From Firmicutes bacterium UBA2116 (GTDB lineage Bacteria; Bacillota; Clostridia; Tissierellales; Sedimentibacteraceae), in assembly GCA_002331025.1 (NCBI GenBank), contig DCYG01000040.1:1-64000 (forward strand): 64,000 nt of DNA. Reading direction: 5' to 3'. The position numbers and the translations under genes were made by a program. Shown in pieces: positions 45,360 to 54,778 of this stretch (positions within the stretch are counted from its first letter, which is position 1; each line of letters opens with the position of its first letter). The notes under the pieces are model-generated. The model did not search any database. It worked only from the letters and a program-made list of their open reading frames with translations, and was not told the origin of the DNA.

Positions 45360-45412
45360 TTGTTGACATGTCGGTTTATTGACGTAACAATCGCAATAAT
45401 TATTAAAATTTC

Positions 45413-45440
45413 TTGATTTTTATATGCTATGTGGTATAAT
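45413..45440 (+). promoter_or_regulatory. Promoter of trkA-trkH
   Basis: TTGATT (45413-45418), a 16-nt spacer and TATAAT (45435-45440) with a TGG extension. Confidence 0.75.
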
Positions 45441-45504
45441 ACACTATGTTTTAAAAGAAAAATACTTCCTAAGATTATTTTATATCTTAAGGATTGGAGG
45501 ATAT

Positions 45505-46863
45505 ATGAAAATCATAATTGTTGGCGGTGGAAAGGTAGGATATACATTAGCCCAGCATCTTGTAACAGAAGACCATGATATTGTATTGATTGATGATGAT
45601 ACTGATGTATTAAATCATGCAGATGAAACCCTGGATATAATGTGTATAAAGGGCAACGGAGCAAGCGTTGAAATACTCAAAGAGGCAGGCGTTGATGAAA
45701 CTGATTTGCTTATTGCAGTGACTAACGGAGATGAATTAAATATGATTTGCTGTGTTATAGGTAAAAAATTAGGAGCTAAGCATACGGTTGCACGTATCAG
45801 GAATACTGATTATTCAAATGAATATAAAATGCTCAAGCAGGAGCTTGAACTTGATATGGTGATTAATCCTGAGATGGAATCAGCCAATGAAATCACAAGG
45901 ATGCTTCAATTTACTTCAGCAGCCAATGTGGAAACATTTGCCAACAATATGCTTGAAATGGTAGAATTCAGGGTTTTGGAATCAGATACAATACTAAACA
46001 TAAAATTAATGGATCTAACTAAGCAGCTTCCTTCTAAGGTTCTGTTCTGTGGTGTAAAAAGAGACAAAGAAATTACAATACCTAAAGGTAACTTCTCGTT
46101 TAAAGAAAATGATTTGGTCTACGTAATAGGCGAAAAGAAAGATATTTCACATTTTTTTTCATTTCTAGGAAGAAGTTCTCAAAAAGCAAAAAACGTAATT
46201 ATAATCGGGGGCAGCAGAATCGCTATTTATTTATCCTGGATGTTGGAAGACATAGGTATGCATGTGAAAATAATTGAATTAAGTAAAGATAGATGCCTTT
46301 TGTTGAGTGAAATTTTAAATGATACATTGATTATTTGCGGTGACGGAACTGACCAGGAGGTTTTGGATAATGAAAATATTCAAACTGCCGATGCAATAGT
46401 TACACTGACTGATATGGATGAAGAGAATTTAATTTCTTCGCTATACGCTCACCAATGTGGTGTCCCTAAGGTAATTCTCAAAATTAATCGCCATAATTAT
46501 ATTCCGATAATTAAAAAGCTTGGTTTGGACAGTATTATAAGTCCAAAATTTTCAACATCAAACAACATTTTAAGATATGTAAGAGCATTGGTCAATTCTC
46601 AGGGAATAGCTGTTGAAAAGCTTTATAAAATTTTGGATGACGAAGCAGAGGTCGCCGAATTTACGGCTAAAAATTCGCCTGATTTACTTAATATTAAATT
46701 AAAAGATTTAAATTTGAAAAGTGATGTATTGATTGCGGCACTGGTGCGCAACAAAAAAATTATAATACCTTACGGTGATGATTTTATAAAAGAGGGAGAT
46801 AAGGTAATAGTTGTGACCAAGACAGGATTTATTACGGACCTCAACGAAATATTAGAAATATGA
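45505..46863 (+). CDS. trkA: Trk potassium transporter regulatory subunit TrkA
   Basis: The 452-aa protein is a tandem of two RCK units. The first Rossmann motif is IIVGGGKVGYTLA (residues 3-15), and a second one lies near 230 (VIIIGGSRIAIYL). Each is followed by a TrkA-C domain. It binds NAD(H) and ATP and gates the TrkH channel from the cytosol. The longer open frame from 45424 lacks a ribosome site, whereas GGAGG precedes the ATG at 45505. trkH follows after 46 nt. Confidence 0.93.
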   Translation: MKIIIVGGGKVGYTLAQHLVTEDHDIVLIDDDTDVLNHADETLDIMCIKGNGASVEILKEAGVDETDLLIAVTNGDELNMICCVIGKKLGAKHTVARIRNTDYSNEYKMLKQELELDMVINPEMESANEITRMLQFTSAANVETFANNMLEMVEFRVLESDTILNIKLMDLTKQLPSKVLFCGVKRDKEITIPKGNFSFKENDLVYVIGEKKDISHFFSFLGRSSQKAKNVIIIGGSRIAIYLSWMLEDIGMHVKIIELSKDRCLLLSEILNDTLIICGDGTDQEVLDNENIQTADAIVTLTDMDEENLISSLYAHQCGVPKVILKINRHNYIPIIKKLGLDSIISPKFSTSNNILRYVRALVNSQGIAVEKLYKILDDEAEVAEFTAKNSPDLLNIKLKDLNLKSDVLIAALVRNKKIIIPYGDDFIKEGDKVIVVTKTGFITDLNEILEI

Positions 46864-46909
46864 CTGATTTAAAATCATTTGAAATAGCAACTTTTAACGG
46901 AGAAAACTA

Positions 46910-48355
46910 ATGAATTTTAATGTTTTACTTAAAACAACAGGCACTGTATTATTTTGGGAGTCAATTTTAATGCTTCCTTCATTAATCATTGCAATTTATG
47001 ATAACAGTTATGATATAAACGGATTTCTCATTTCAATCATAGTTTCCGGCGCAATCGGTTTAATTTTAAAGAATATAAAAAGTGATGTTAATGATATGAG
47101 AAAAAGAGAAGGATATGCAACCGTTGCAATTTGCTGGTTAGTCATGTCGATAATGGGCGCACTGCCTTTTTATATTAGTGGTTCAATCCCATCCTATATT
47201 GATGCTTTATTTGAAACAATATCCGGATTTACAACGACAGGTGCAAGTATATTGCAAAATATAGAAAGCATGCCGAGAGCTTTATTGTTCTGGAGAAGCT
47301 TCACTCATTGGATTGGCGGTATGGGTGTATTAGTTTTTACTTTAGCGCTTATTCCCTCAATAGGAGGACGTACTGTATTCCTGATGCGTGCTGAAAGCTC
47401 CGGTCCTGCTCCCGGAAAATTAGTTCCCAAGCTTTCGGAATCCTCAAAAATACTATATATAATTTATGCCGTTATGACTGCAATTATAGTAATTCTTTTG
47501 ATTATAGCCGGAATGCCCGTATTTGATTCATTTATACACGCATTCGGTACGGCGGGAACGGGCGGCTTTTCCAACAAGGCTTTAAGTATAGGCTATTATA
47601 ACAATCCATATGTAGATTGGATAATAACCATAGGAATGTTTTTGTTCGGTATAAATTTCACGCTTTTTTTCTCAATTTTAAGAAGGGATTGGAAGAACAT
47701 ACTTAAAAATGAAGAATTTCGTCTTTATTGTTTTTATTCTTTTTTAGGAATTATGCTTATATTTCTAAACGTATTACCGAAATTCCAATTTAATTATGCT
47801 GAAGCAATACGGCATTCTGCATTTACAGTTTCATCCTTAGTGTCCACGACCGGATACGCAACCACAGATTTTAATCTTTGGCCAATGTTTTCTAAATCAA
47901 TTTTAATGACACTGATGCTTTTCGGTTCATGTGCCGGTTCAACAGCAGGAGGAATGAAGTCAATAAGAGTTTTGATATTGTTTAAATCAATACTTTATGA
48001 AATTAAGCGTACCATTCATCCAAGCTCTGTGCAAACAATAAAAATAAATAACAAATCCATAAACGATGATACGCTAAAAAGTATTTTAATTTTCTTTACA
48101 TCCTATGTAATGATTATTATAATTGCCATAATTTTAGTGTCACTTGATAATTTTGACTTCATGACTACTTTTTCATCAGTATTGGCAATGGTCAGTAATA
48201 TAGGTCCCGGTTTTTCATTGGTAGGACCTATGGGTAATTTTGCAAATTTTTCAAACTTCAGCAAAATCGTTTTGTCAGCCTGCATGATATTAGGAAGATT
48301 GGAACTAATACCTATTCTGATTTTATTATCGCCCGCAAACTGGAAAAGACACTGA
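46910..48355 (+). CDS. trkH: Trk potassium channel/transporter subunit TrkH
   Basis: The 481-aa membrane protein has four repeated pore units. Selectivity-filter segments seen are TTTGAS, GTAGTGGFS, STTGYAT and SNIGPGFS. It forms the K+ path with TrkA as gate. The stop lies 2 nt from the stop of cobQ on the other strand, with no terminator visible in the gap. Confidence 0.93.
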   Translation: MNFNVLLKTTGTVLFWESILMLPSLIIAIYDNSYDINGFLISIIVSGAIGLILKNIKSDVNDMRKREGYATVAICWLVMSIMGALPFYISGSIPSYIDALFETISGFTTTGASILQNIESMPRALLFWRSFTHWIGGMGVLVFTLALIPSIGGRTVFLMRAESSGPAPGKLVPKLSESSKILYIIYAVMTAIIVILLIIAGMPVFDSFIHAFGTAGTGGFSNKALSIGYYNNPYVDWIITIGMFLFGINFTLFFSILRRDWKNILKNEEFRLYCFYSFLGIMLIFLNVLPKFQFNYAEAIRHSAFTVSSLVSTTGYATTDFNLWPMFSKSILMTLMLFGSCAGSTAGGMKSIRVLILFKSILYEIKRTIHPSSVQTIKINNKSINDDTLKSILIFFTSYVMIIIIAIILVSLDNFDFMTTFSSVLAMVSNIGPGFSLVGPMGNFANFSNFSKIVLSACMILGRLELIPILILLSPANWKRH

Positions 48356-48357
48356 TA

Positions 48358-49839
48358 TCAACAGCCTAAAATGTTATATATTTCATTCATATCAATAGCT
48401 TTCCTGACACAATCAGCCAATATATCATATTGGCTTTCCTTATATTTTTGTATATCAAAATTTTTTAATTCTTCTATTTCAACGCCTTTGTTTTTGGCCA
48501 AAATATTTACCAACGTACTTGCCACTGAAAAACTGTCAAAAATACCGTGGACATAGCTTCCGGCAACATTATTGTCGACACATCCGTCATTTTTACCGTC
48601 AATGGTAGTGAGCGCTTCGCCTTCATTTATAACCGATTGACCCATATGAATTTCATAACCCTTTATTTCAATTCCGGAAAGTTCACTGTAAAATCCTTTT
48701 ATATCATTAAATTTACCAGTGGTTTGAACTGTTGTTTTTTCGGTTGAAAAATCTGTTACTGTATTTAAGAGGCCTAAGCCGTTAACGGAACCGCCACCCT
48801 CAACATTTTCGGGATCGTTTATTTCTGTACCAAGTATTTGATAACCGCCGCAAATACCAAAGACCGGATTGCCTGACCTGGCATGCCTTATAATCTTTGT
48901 TTCCAAACCGCTCTGCTTAAGCCACTTTAAATCTTCGATAGTATTTTTAGTACCGGGTATAATTATCATGTCCGGATTACCTAAATCCTTTACTCTTGAT
49001 ACGTACCTTACAGACACACCTTCAATCATAGAAAAAATATTGAAATCCGTAAAATTAGATATGCGCGGCAGCTTAACTACGGCTATGTCTATTAAATTAT
49101 AATTATTGCTGCTCGTCAATCTTTCAGACAAGCTGTCTTCGTCATCTATGTCCACATTTAAGTAAGGAACAACTCCCATTACTTTTACGTCAGTTATATC
49201 TTCAAGCATTTTCAACCCGGGAGTAAGCAAGTCTACATCTCCCCTGAATTTATTTATAATGAAGCCCTTTACTCTTTTCTTTTCTTCATTATTAAACAAA
49301 AGCATGGTTCCCGCCAATGAAGCAAATACCCCTCCTCTGTCTATATCTCCCACAATCACAACAGGTGCATCTGCCATTTCCGCCATTCCCATATTGACAA
49401 TATCCTGTTCTCTTAAATTTATTTCGGCGGGGCTGCCCGCACCTTCTATAACTATTATGTCATACTCCTTCGCAAGTGAACTGTATGATTTCATTATATG
49501 CGGAATCATATCCGACTTGTAGCTGTAATATTCGCCTGCGGTCATATCCTTAAAGACCTTACCGTTTAACACAACCTGCGAGCCCTTTTCACCTGTTGGT
49601 TTAAGCAGTATGGGATTCATCCTTACGTCAGGCTCTACACCTGATGCTTCTGCCTGCATAACCTGAGCCCTTCCCATTTCAAGCCCGTCTTTTGTTATAT
49701 AAGAATTTAGAGCCATATTTTGTGATTTAAATGGTGCAACCTTGTATCCGTCTTGTTTGAATATTCTGCAAAGAGCTGCAGTTATTAAGCTTTTGCCCGC
49801 ATTAGAGGTTGTTCCTTGTACCATAATTACTTTCGCCAT
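48358..49839 (-). CDS. cobQ: Cobyric acid synthase
   Basis: The 493-aa enzyme has an N-terminal ATP-binding amidoligase domain (MVQGTTSNAGKSLI) and a C-terminal glutamine amidotransferase with the catalytic Cys in VFGICGGYQILG and His in SYVHGIFDS. It amidates adenosyl-cobyrinic acid a,c-diamide at four positions to give cobyric acid. An in-frame ATG at 49854 exists, but GGAGGG is placed for 49839. The upstream cobalamin genes run in the same direction. Confidence 0.95.
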   Translation of the reverse strand: MAKVIMVQGTTSNAGKSLITAALCRIFKQDGYKVAPFKSQNMALNSYITKDGLEMGRAQVMQAEASGVEPDVRMNPILLKPTGEKGSQVVLNGKVFKDMTAGEYYSYKSDMIPHIMKSYSSLAKEYDIIVIEGAGSPAEINLREQDIVNMGMAEMADAPVVIVGDIDRGGVFASLAGTMLLFNNEEKKRVKGFIINKFRGDVDLLTPGLKMLEDITDVKVMGVVPYLNVDIDDEDSLSERLTSSNNYNLIDIAVVKLPRISNFTDFNIFSMIEGVSVRYVSRVKDLGNPDMIIIPGTKNTIEDLKWLKQSGLETKIIRHARSGNPVFGICGGYQILGTEINDPENVEGGGSVNGLGLLNTVTDFSTEKTTVQTTGKFNDIKGFYSELSGIEIKGYEIHMGQSVINEGEALTTIDGKNDGCVDNNVAGSYVHGIFDSFSVASTLVNILAKNKGVEIEELKNFDIQKYKESQYDILADCVRKAIDMNEIYNILGC

Positions 49840-49850
49840 GATTCCCTCCA

Positions 49851-50885
49851 TCATTTTTTTATTACTGTTATTACATCCACAAATCCATTTTCATGTGTAC
49901 CCGTTACAGAACTTGTCTGGTGGTCGGATAAAACGGTTATCGCTGTGTTTTCTTCCACATTTTCATATATCACACTTAAAAATTCTCTGTCTATTCTTTC
50001 TATGAATTTTACTTTGCCAAATACATTTTTCCTATGAGATATTTCATCGGTTCCATTTATGTGAACTATTACAGTATCATGATTTTTAATTTCATTGAGA
50101 GCTGCTTCTGCTTTTTCATTCAAATCAGTATCCACATCAGCCGTAGCATGCACTAGTTCAGGCACTCCAATGCCCATAAGCTTAGCAATACCCTTAACAA
50201 TTTCAGCCCCGCATACACATGAGCATGTCCTTTTATGAAGTTCATAAAAGGACGGCAGCTTTATCTTTTCAGAAGCTCCCCAAGGATAAAACATATATTC
50301 ATCGCCACCGATAAAAAATCTGTTGTTATTTACAAAATCCCTTAAAGCATCAATTTTAGTTATTTCCTCTAGAAGAACATTAATATTTTCGTCTATGTAT
50401 TCATGAGGCGGATAGTTATTGACGGATAGTATTTCATCGCTTTTTTTAACAACAATAATATTCCTGTACCCGCTTATGTGGTGAAATCTGATTTTTTTAC
50501 TTACTCTCACTCTTTTCGCTGCATTTTTTATTTCATTATGATTTAACCCTCCACCATTAAAGGATTCTAATTTATCATTATTAATTTTAACTAAGTTACA
50601 CCTTAAAGCAATTTCATCATCATCTACGTCAATATTTGCAGCTAATGCTTCTAAATATGCTCTGTTGTGGGGAATAAGCTCTTCCTTAACTCCAAGTATG
50701 GAAAGTATGCAGCTTAAGCTGTCGGGTTTCCTGTCAGAAACACGAAATGATTTTTTCTCATATTTTCCTTTTTGTATAAACTCATCAATGGTTGGTGTGA
50801 CTGCATATTGGAGTGGTGTCGTAAATCCGAGAGCCTTCACCTTTTCCTCACTTAGCCCATCTAAAATAACTAATATTTGCTTCAT
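49851..50885 (-). CDS. Phosphoglycerate-mutase-like metalloenzyme in the cobalamin cluster
   Basis: The 344-aa protein belongs to the alkaline-phosphatase superfamily, in the cofactor-independent phosphoglycerate mutase (ApgM/BPG-iPGM-like) branch. Metal and catalytic residues are visible in LVILDGLSEE, KPDSLSCIL (Ser), VIVHINGTDEISHR and VLSDHQTSS...THEN. It lies between cobD and cobQ, with a 4-nt overlap to cobD and a start that overlaps cobD's end. A glycolytic role is unlikely there. A role as alpha-ribazole-phosphate phosphatase (CobC/CobZ function) is a plausible inference. No cobC is seen in the window. Confidence 0.75.
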   Translation of the reverse strand: MKQILVILDGLSEEKVKALGFTTPLQYAVTPTIDEFIQKGKYEKKSFRVSDRKPDSLSCILSILGVKEELIPHNRAYLEALAANIDVDDDEIALRCNLVKINNDKLESFNGGGLNHNEIKNAAKRVRVSKKIRFHHISGYRNIIVVKKSDEILSVNNYPPHEYIDENINVLLEEITKIDALRDFVNNNRFFIGGDEYMFYPWGASEKIKLPSFYELHKRTCSCVCGAEIVKGIAKLMGIGVPELVHATADVDTDLNEKAEAALNEIKNHDTVIVHINGTDEISHRKNVFGKVKFIERIDREFLSVIYENVEENTAITVLSDHQTSSVTGTHENGFVDVITVIKK

Positions 50886-51949
50886 TTGTTTACCATAATT
50901 TCTTTTAAAACTTCAATGAATAATCTGTTCTCTTTTTCTGTTTTAACTGCAATTCTATAATATATATCGGATAAATTCTTGTAATTAGCGCAGCTTCTTA
51001 TTAAAATTCCTTTTTTGATGAATTCTTTTTTTAAATCAATATCATCATTGATTTTAAACAATATATAATTTGCATATGAGTCATAAACGTTTATGTCCAG
51101 CTTTTTAATTTCTTCAACCAAGTACTTTCTTTGATTTTTGATATATACCGTTGATTGTGATACATAGTCCTTTTCCTTAACGGAGGCTAAAGCTGCCTCC
51201 TGCGCAGGAACAGAAACATTCCAGGGCGGACCTGCCTTTTTTAAATTATCTATGATTTTTTCATTGGAGGACATACAGTATCCGAGACGTATGCCCGGTA
51301 TCGCAAATATTTTTGTAAATGCCTTTAAAATTATAAGGTTGTCATATTTCTTCAGCAAATGACTTACACTGAATTTTTCTTTATCTGCAACAAAGTCCAT
51401 GAAGCATTCATCTATAACGACAACCGTATCAGATAATTTGCACTGTTCTATTATTTTTTCAAGCAAACTATTGTCGGTAATTTGGCCTGTAGGATTGTTT
51501 GGGTTGCATATGAAAACTATATCAACCGCATTTATTACATCAAATATGCTGCTGGTTATTTTAAAATTTTCATTCTCATTTAAATTGTAGTATTTTATGC
51601 TGCAGTCAACAGTTTTTAATGCGGATTCATATTCACTGAACGTCGGGGCAGTTAACAGAGCATAGTCAGGCTTTAGGCAAAGAGCAATTCTAAATATTCC
51701 CTCGGCTGCGCCATTAGACGGAAATATATAGCTTGCCGGTACATTTTCATATAGAGATATACCTTCAGTCAGCCTCCTGTAATGAATATCCGGATATCTG
51801 TCTGAATATTTAACAGAGCTCATTATTGCTTTTTCAACTCTTGACGGTATGCCAAGGGGGTTGATGTTTGAGGAGAAATCTATTATATTGTTTTCATCGA
51901 TGCCGGATATTTGTGCCGCTGTAAAAATATCGGATCCGTGCTTTTCCAT
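50882..51949 (-). CDS. cobD: Threonine-phosphate decarboxylase-type aminotransferase
   Basis: The 355-aa fold-type I PLP enzyme starts with HGSDIFTAA and IIDFSSNINPLG, the CobD hallmark. It has FICNPNNPTGQ, the PLP lysine region LKAFTKIFAIPGIRLGY and a complete C-terminal domain. It makes (R)-1-aminopropan-2-yl phosphate for the nucleotide loop, which CbiB attaches. The pairing with cbiB supports CobD over histidinol-phosphate aminotransferase. Confidence 0.9.
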   Translation of the reverse strand: MEKHGSDIFTAAQISGIDENNIIDFSSNINPLGIPSRVEKAIMSSVKYSDRYPDIHYRRLTEGISLYENVPASYIFPSNGAAEGIFRIALCLKPDYALLTAPTFSEYESALKTVDCSIKYYNLNENENFKITSSIFDVINAVDIVFICNPNNPTGQITDNSLLEKIIEQCKLSDTVVVIDECFMDFVADKEKFSVSHLLKKYDNLIILKAFTKIFAIPGIRLGYCMSSNEKIIDNLKKAGPPWNVSVPAQEAALASVKEKDYVSQSTVYIKNQRKYLVEEIKKLDINVYDSYANYILFKINDDIDLKKEFIKKGILIRSCANYKNLSDIYYRIAVKTEKENRLFIEVLKEIMVNK

Positions 51950-52008
51950 ATTTGTACCTCCTTACAAATAACTATGGATATCCATAACTGCAGCGGTTGA
52001 CATAGACT

Positions 52009-52042
52009 GTCATACCGGGGCTATTGTCTGAGAAATCTCATA
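52009..52042. repeat. Possible family A copy between cobD and cbiB
   Basis: TGTCATACCGGGG and TCTGAGAAATCTCAT resemble the repeat's start and end words. It overlaps the cbiB stop region by a few bases. Confidence 0.4.
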
Positions 52043-52976
52043 AAGACAGAATAATAACACCTAAAATCAGACATAATGCTGATGTTACATACATCAAGTT
52101 ATTTGCTTTTCTTATATCTTCTATTTCTATCTCTCTGATGTTGTCACCAATAGTAGGTTTATGTACCGGAATTCCACCATAAAAGCTGTCACCGCCAAGC
52201 ATAATATTCAGGCTTCCTGCACAAACCGCTTCCGTATGTGCCGAATTGGGACTGTTATGATTATATCTGTCTCGTTTATAAATTTTGTACGCCAGCTTAT
52301 AATCCATTTTCAGAATCATAGAAGCAAGTATCATTAAATACGCAGATATCCTTGCCGGAATATAGTTGGCAGCATCATCAGCTATAGCAGAAAATCTACC
52401 CATATTAACATACTTTTCATTTTTATAACCCACCATTGAGTCAAGTGTATTTATTGCTTTATACATAAATCCAAGCGGCGCTCCACCGAGTATAATAAAC
52501 AGCATGGGTGCAATTACACCGTCTGAAGTATTTTCAGCAACTGTTTCAACCGCAGCTCTTGATACGGATGAAGCATTAAGATTTTCAGTATCTCTGCCAA
52601 CTATGCATGACAAATACCTTCTTGCCTCAATTATATTATTGTTCCTTAACCCCGCATAAACCTTCATGCTCTCAACTCTTAAGCTTTTTGCAGCCAATAT
52701 AAAGTAAATCATTACACTTTCAACAATAATACCAATACTATAACTAAATTTATATACAAATAAAAGTATTATAAATGGTATCAAGAATGAAATTATCACT
52801 ACTGTTAACCAAAGTATGACACCCGCTTTTCTCTCATCATTATTATTTTTACATTTATCCCTTAAATATTTTTCAACCCTGTAAATCAACTTACCTATTA
52901 ACCTGATAGGATGGGGAAAACCTTGCGGATCACCAAAACTTAAATCCAATAAATATCCAATAATTAATGTTGTCAT
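52038..52976 (-). CDS. cbiB: Adenosylcobinamide-phosphate synthase CbiB
   Basis: The 312-aa inner-membrane protein has several transmembrane helices and the family motifs LLDLSFGDPQGFPHPIRLIG, VAENTSDGVIAPM and NSPNSAHTEA. It joins aminopropanol phosphate to adenosyl-cobyric acid. It begins the cbiB-cobD-(phosphatase-like)-cobQ run. No cobalamin riboswitch is recognisable upstream. Confidence 0.94.
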   Translation of the reverse strand: MTTLIIGYLLDLSFGDPQGFPHPIRLIGKLIYRVEKYLRDKCKNNNDERKAGVILWLTVVIISFLIPFIILLFVYKFSYSIGIIVESVMIYFILAAKSLRVESMKVYAGLRNNNIIEARRYLSCIVGRDTENLNASSVSRAAVETVAENTSDGVIAPMLFIILGGAPLGFMYKAINTLDSMVGYKNEKYVNMGRFSAIADDAANYIPARISAYLMILASMILKMDYKLAYKIYKRDRYNHNSPNSAHTEAVCAGSLNIMLGGDSFYGGIPVHKPTIGDNIREIEIEDIRKANNLMYVTSALCLILGVIILSL

Positions 52977-53113
52977 ACAATTCCCCCTTTCGATTTAATC
53001 AAACACAAAAAAATTATATCTTAATTAGCGGTTGCTTGTCAATTCAGTATATTTTTGTAATATTCAAAACCTGCTATCATAAGCTTTATTAAGAAAACAA
53101 TTATGGGGGAAAT

Positions 53114-53833
53114 ATGGAAAAGATATTCAAAAGAACCAATATAGTATTTTCAATCGCCTTAATAATAACTTTACTGATGTCATTATTTTCTGATTTATAT
53201 AAAACATCCGAAACCATAGATGCTACGGGAGCTGAACAGGTCGACCGGATAAAGATTCTGATTGATCCGGGGCATGGCGGTGTGGATCAAGGAACAAGCG
53301 GAGATACAGGAGTAACAGAAGCTCCTTTAAACTTGGCAATTTCAGAAAAGCTTATGAGCTTTTTAGAAGGATCCGGGTTTGAAGTAGATATGACCAGATT
53401 CGAGGATGAAGGATTATATTCCTTAAAGTCAAAGACCATCAGAGAAAAGAAAAATGAAGATCTGCAAAATCGTGTTGAAATGATAAATAATTCTAACGCT
53501 GACCTGGTGGTTTCAATTCATATAAATTCATTCCCCCAAAAACAATATTATGGTGCTCATGTATTTTATCAAAACAACAGCCAGTTAGGTAAAATGGCAG
53601 CGGACATTTTGCAGGATTCTTTAAAAAACATATTGGACCCCGGAAACAATAGAGTTCCTCAGGTTAAAAAAGATATAAAAATTATGGATGACACTAACCT
53701 TCCGGTTGTTTTAGTAGAATGCGGATTTTTATCAAACAATGAAGAAGAGAAAAAATTAATCTCAGATGAATACCAGGAAAAAATTGCATGGTCAATATTT
53801 ACGGGACTTATTAAGTATTTTAATGAATTATAG
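53114..53833 (+). CDS. cwlD: N-acetylmuramoyl-L-alanine amidase CwlD
   Basis: The 239-aa protein has an N-terminal signal/anchor (about 10-28) and an Amidase_3 domain with the zinc ligands and catalytic residues: IDPGHGGVDQG (His), TEAPLNLAIS (Glu), VVSIHINSF (His) and VLVECGFLSN (Glu). The short form without wall-binding repeats matches CwlD, which removes peptide side chains to start muramic delta-lactam formation in the spore cortex. It is monocistronic with its own terminator. Confidence 0.88.
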   Translation: MEKIFKRTNIVFSIALIITLLMSLFSDLYKTSETIDATGAEQVDRIKILIDPGHGGVDQGTSGDTGVTEAPLNLAISEKLMSFLEGSGFEVDMTRFEDEGLYSLKSKTIREKKNEDLQNRVEMINNSNADLVVSIHINSFPQKQYYGAHVFYQNNSQLGKMAADILQDSLKNILDPGNNRVPQVKKDIKIMDDTNLPVVLVECGFLSNNEEEKKLISDEYQEKIAWSIFTGLIKYFNEL

Positions 53834-53900
53834 CCCTCGAATTGCAAGCCTTAATCTTATTTAAGTTAATATTATATTATATATAGAATAAATATGAGTG

Positions 53901-53937
53901 ACCGGCATCAAATCAAAGATTTGGTGCTGGTTTCTTA
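53901..53937 (+). terminator. Terminator of cwlD
   Basis: ACCGGCATCAAATC (53901-53914) pairs with GATTTGGTGCTGGT (53918-53931) around a 3-nt loop, then TTCTT. Confidence 0.75.
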
Positions 53938-53987
53938 TTGTAAATATTGAAAAATATATGAATAATTCAATTATTTGATAATTTTTG

Positions 53988-54016
53988 TTGAATAAATAAT
54001 TATATTGTATTATAAT
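53988..54016 (+). promoter_or_regulatory. Promoter of the HD-GYP locus
   Basis: TTGAAT (53988-53993), a 17-nt spacer and a perfect TATAAT (54011-54016). GGAGG follows 6 nt before the ATG of the first gene. Confidence 0.75.
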
Positions 54017-54051
54017 CAAATTATATGTAGTTTAACGTTTGGAGGACTTAT

Positions 54052-54675
54052 ATGAATTTTGAAGAAGTTGAATATTTCTTAGCTAATATCAAATCTGTTC
54101 TATCATGTAAAATAATTACTGATTCAAATAATAATATTACAGAAATACACGTCCTGTCTGACAGCAGCAGACATTCGAAACAAATTGTGAGGGATATAAG
54201 GACAGCCCTGCTTTCTCATTTTAACCTCGATATTGATTATAAAATTATAAGTGTCGCACAAGTTAACAAAAATATATCAATTAATTCTGATTTTCGCCTT
54301 TTGTACGTAGGACATACAAATGAAACATACGGTGAAAAAATTAAAATTATTGCTAAATTTACGTGGGACGAAAAAGAATTCATAGGAGAGGCAGAGGGTC
54401 TGAGATCTGAAAAAAACACCCTCATGGTTGCCGCTTTAGCAACTTTAAATGCAATCAAAAAGGCCATTGAACTTGAATGCTTTATTGTGGATGACATTCA
54501 AACTGCCAGAATATCAGGACAAGATGTATTGCTTTCTTCAATTACTTATTATGATAGGGGCAGAGAAATCCTGCTTATAGGCTCTTCAATAATACATAAC
54601 AACAAAATTGACTCCACTATTAAAGCTACTCTTAATGCTATAAACAGAAAAATCTGTTTATTTATAAAAGAATGA
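54052..54675 (+). CDS. Conserved hypothetical protein ahead of the HD-GYP gene
   Basis: The 207-aa soluble protein has two parts. The first (about 1-75) begins VEYFLANIKSVLSCKII and contains DSSRHSKQIVRDIRTALLSHF, a segment that recurs in uncharacterised proteins of Firmicutes and Actinobacteria. The second (about 85-205) contains GEAEGLRSEKNTLMVAALATLNAI. No catalytic motif, signal peptide or membrane helix is visible. Its placement upstream of a peptide gene and a membrane HD-GYP gene suggests a signalling role. That is inference from context only. Confidence 0.7.
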   Translation: MNFEEVEYFLANIKSVLSCKIITDSNNNITEIHVLSDSSRHSKQIVRDIRTALLSHFNLDIDYKIISVAQVNKNISINSDFRLLYVGHTNETYGEKIKIIAKFTWDEKEFIGEAEGLRSEKNTLMVAALATLNAIKKAIELECFIVDDIQTARISGQDVLLSSITYYDRGREILLIGSSIIHNNKIDSTIKATLNAINRKICLFIKE

Positions 54676-54723
54676 TGGGGCTGACTAAGAAAAACATAAA
54701 ACAAAAGAAAAAAATAGCGTAGC

Positions 54724-54776
54724 GAAACCTTCCTGTTCTAATAGCGACCGAGCAGAGACACTCTGTAGGAGGTTTC
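54724..54776 (+). promoter_or_regulatory. Leader hairpin that covers the peptide's ribosome site
   Basis: A helix pairs GAAACCTTC (54724-54732) with GAGGAGGTTTC-side bases 54768-54776, so that AGGAGG, the only ribosome site of the next gene, is inside the stem. An inner hairpin CAGAG-ACA-CTCTG (54753-54765) completes the fold. Translation should therefore be low unless the RNA opens. It does not match a riboswitch class that I recognise. Confidence 0.6.
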
Positions 54777-54778
54777 TC

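Noticed and set aside
48103..48285. Antisense open frame within trkH
   Set aside because: A shadow of the coding frame, with no start signal.
52977..53113. Cobalamin riboswitch upstream of cbiB
   Set aside because: The conserved B12-box words were not found, and the gap is too short for the full element.
54680..54778. Cyclic di-GMP riboswitch in the leader before the peptide and HD-GYP genes
   Set aside because: Neither the class I nor the class II consensus segments could be matched. Only a ribosome-site hairpin is supportable.
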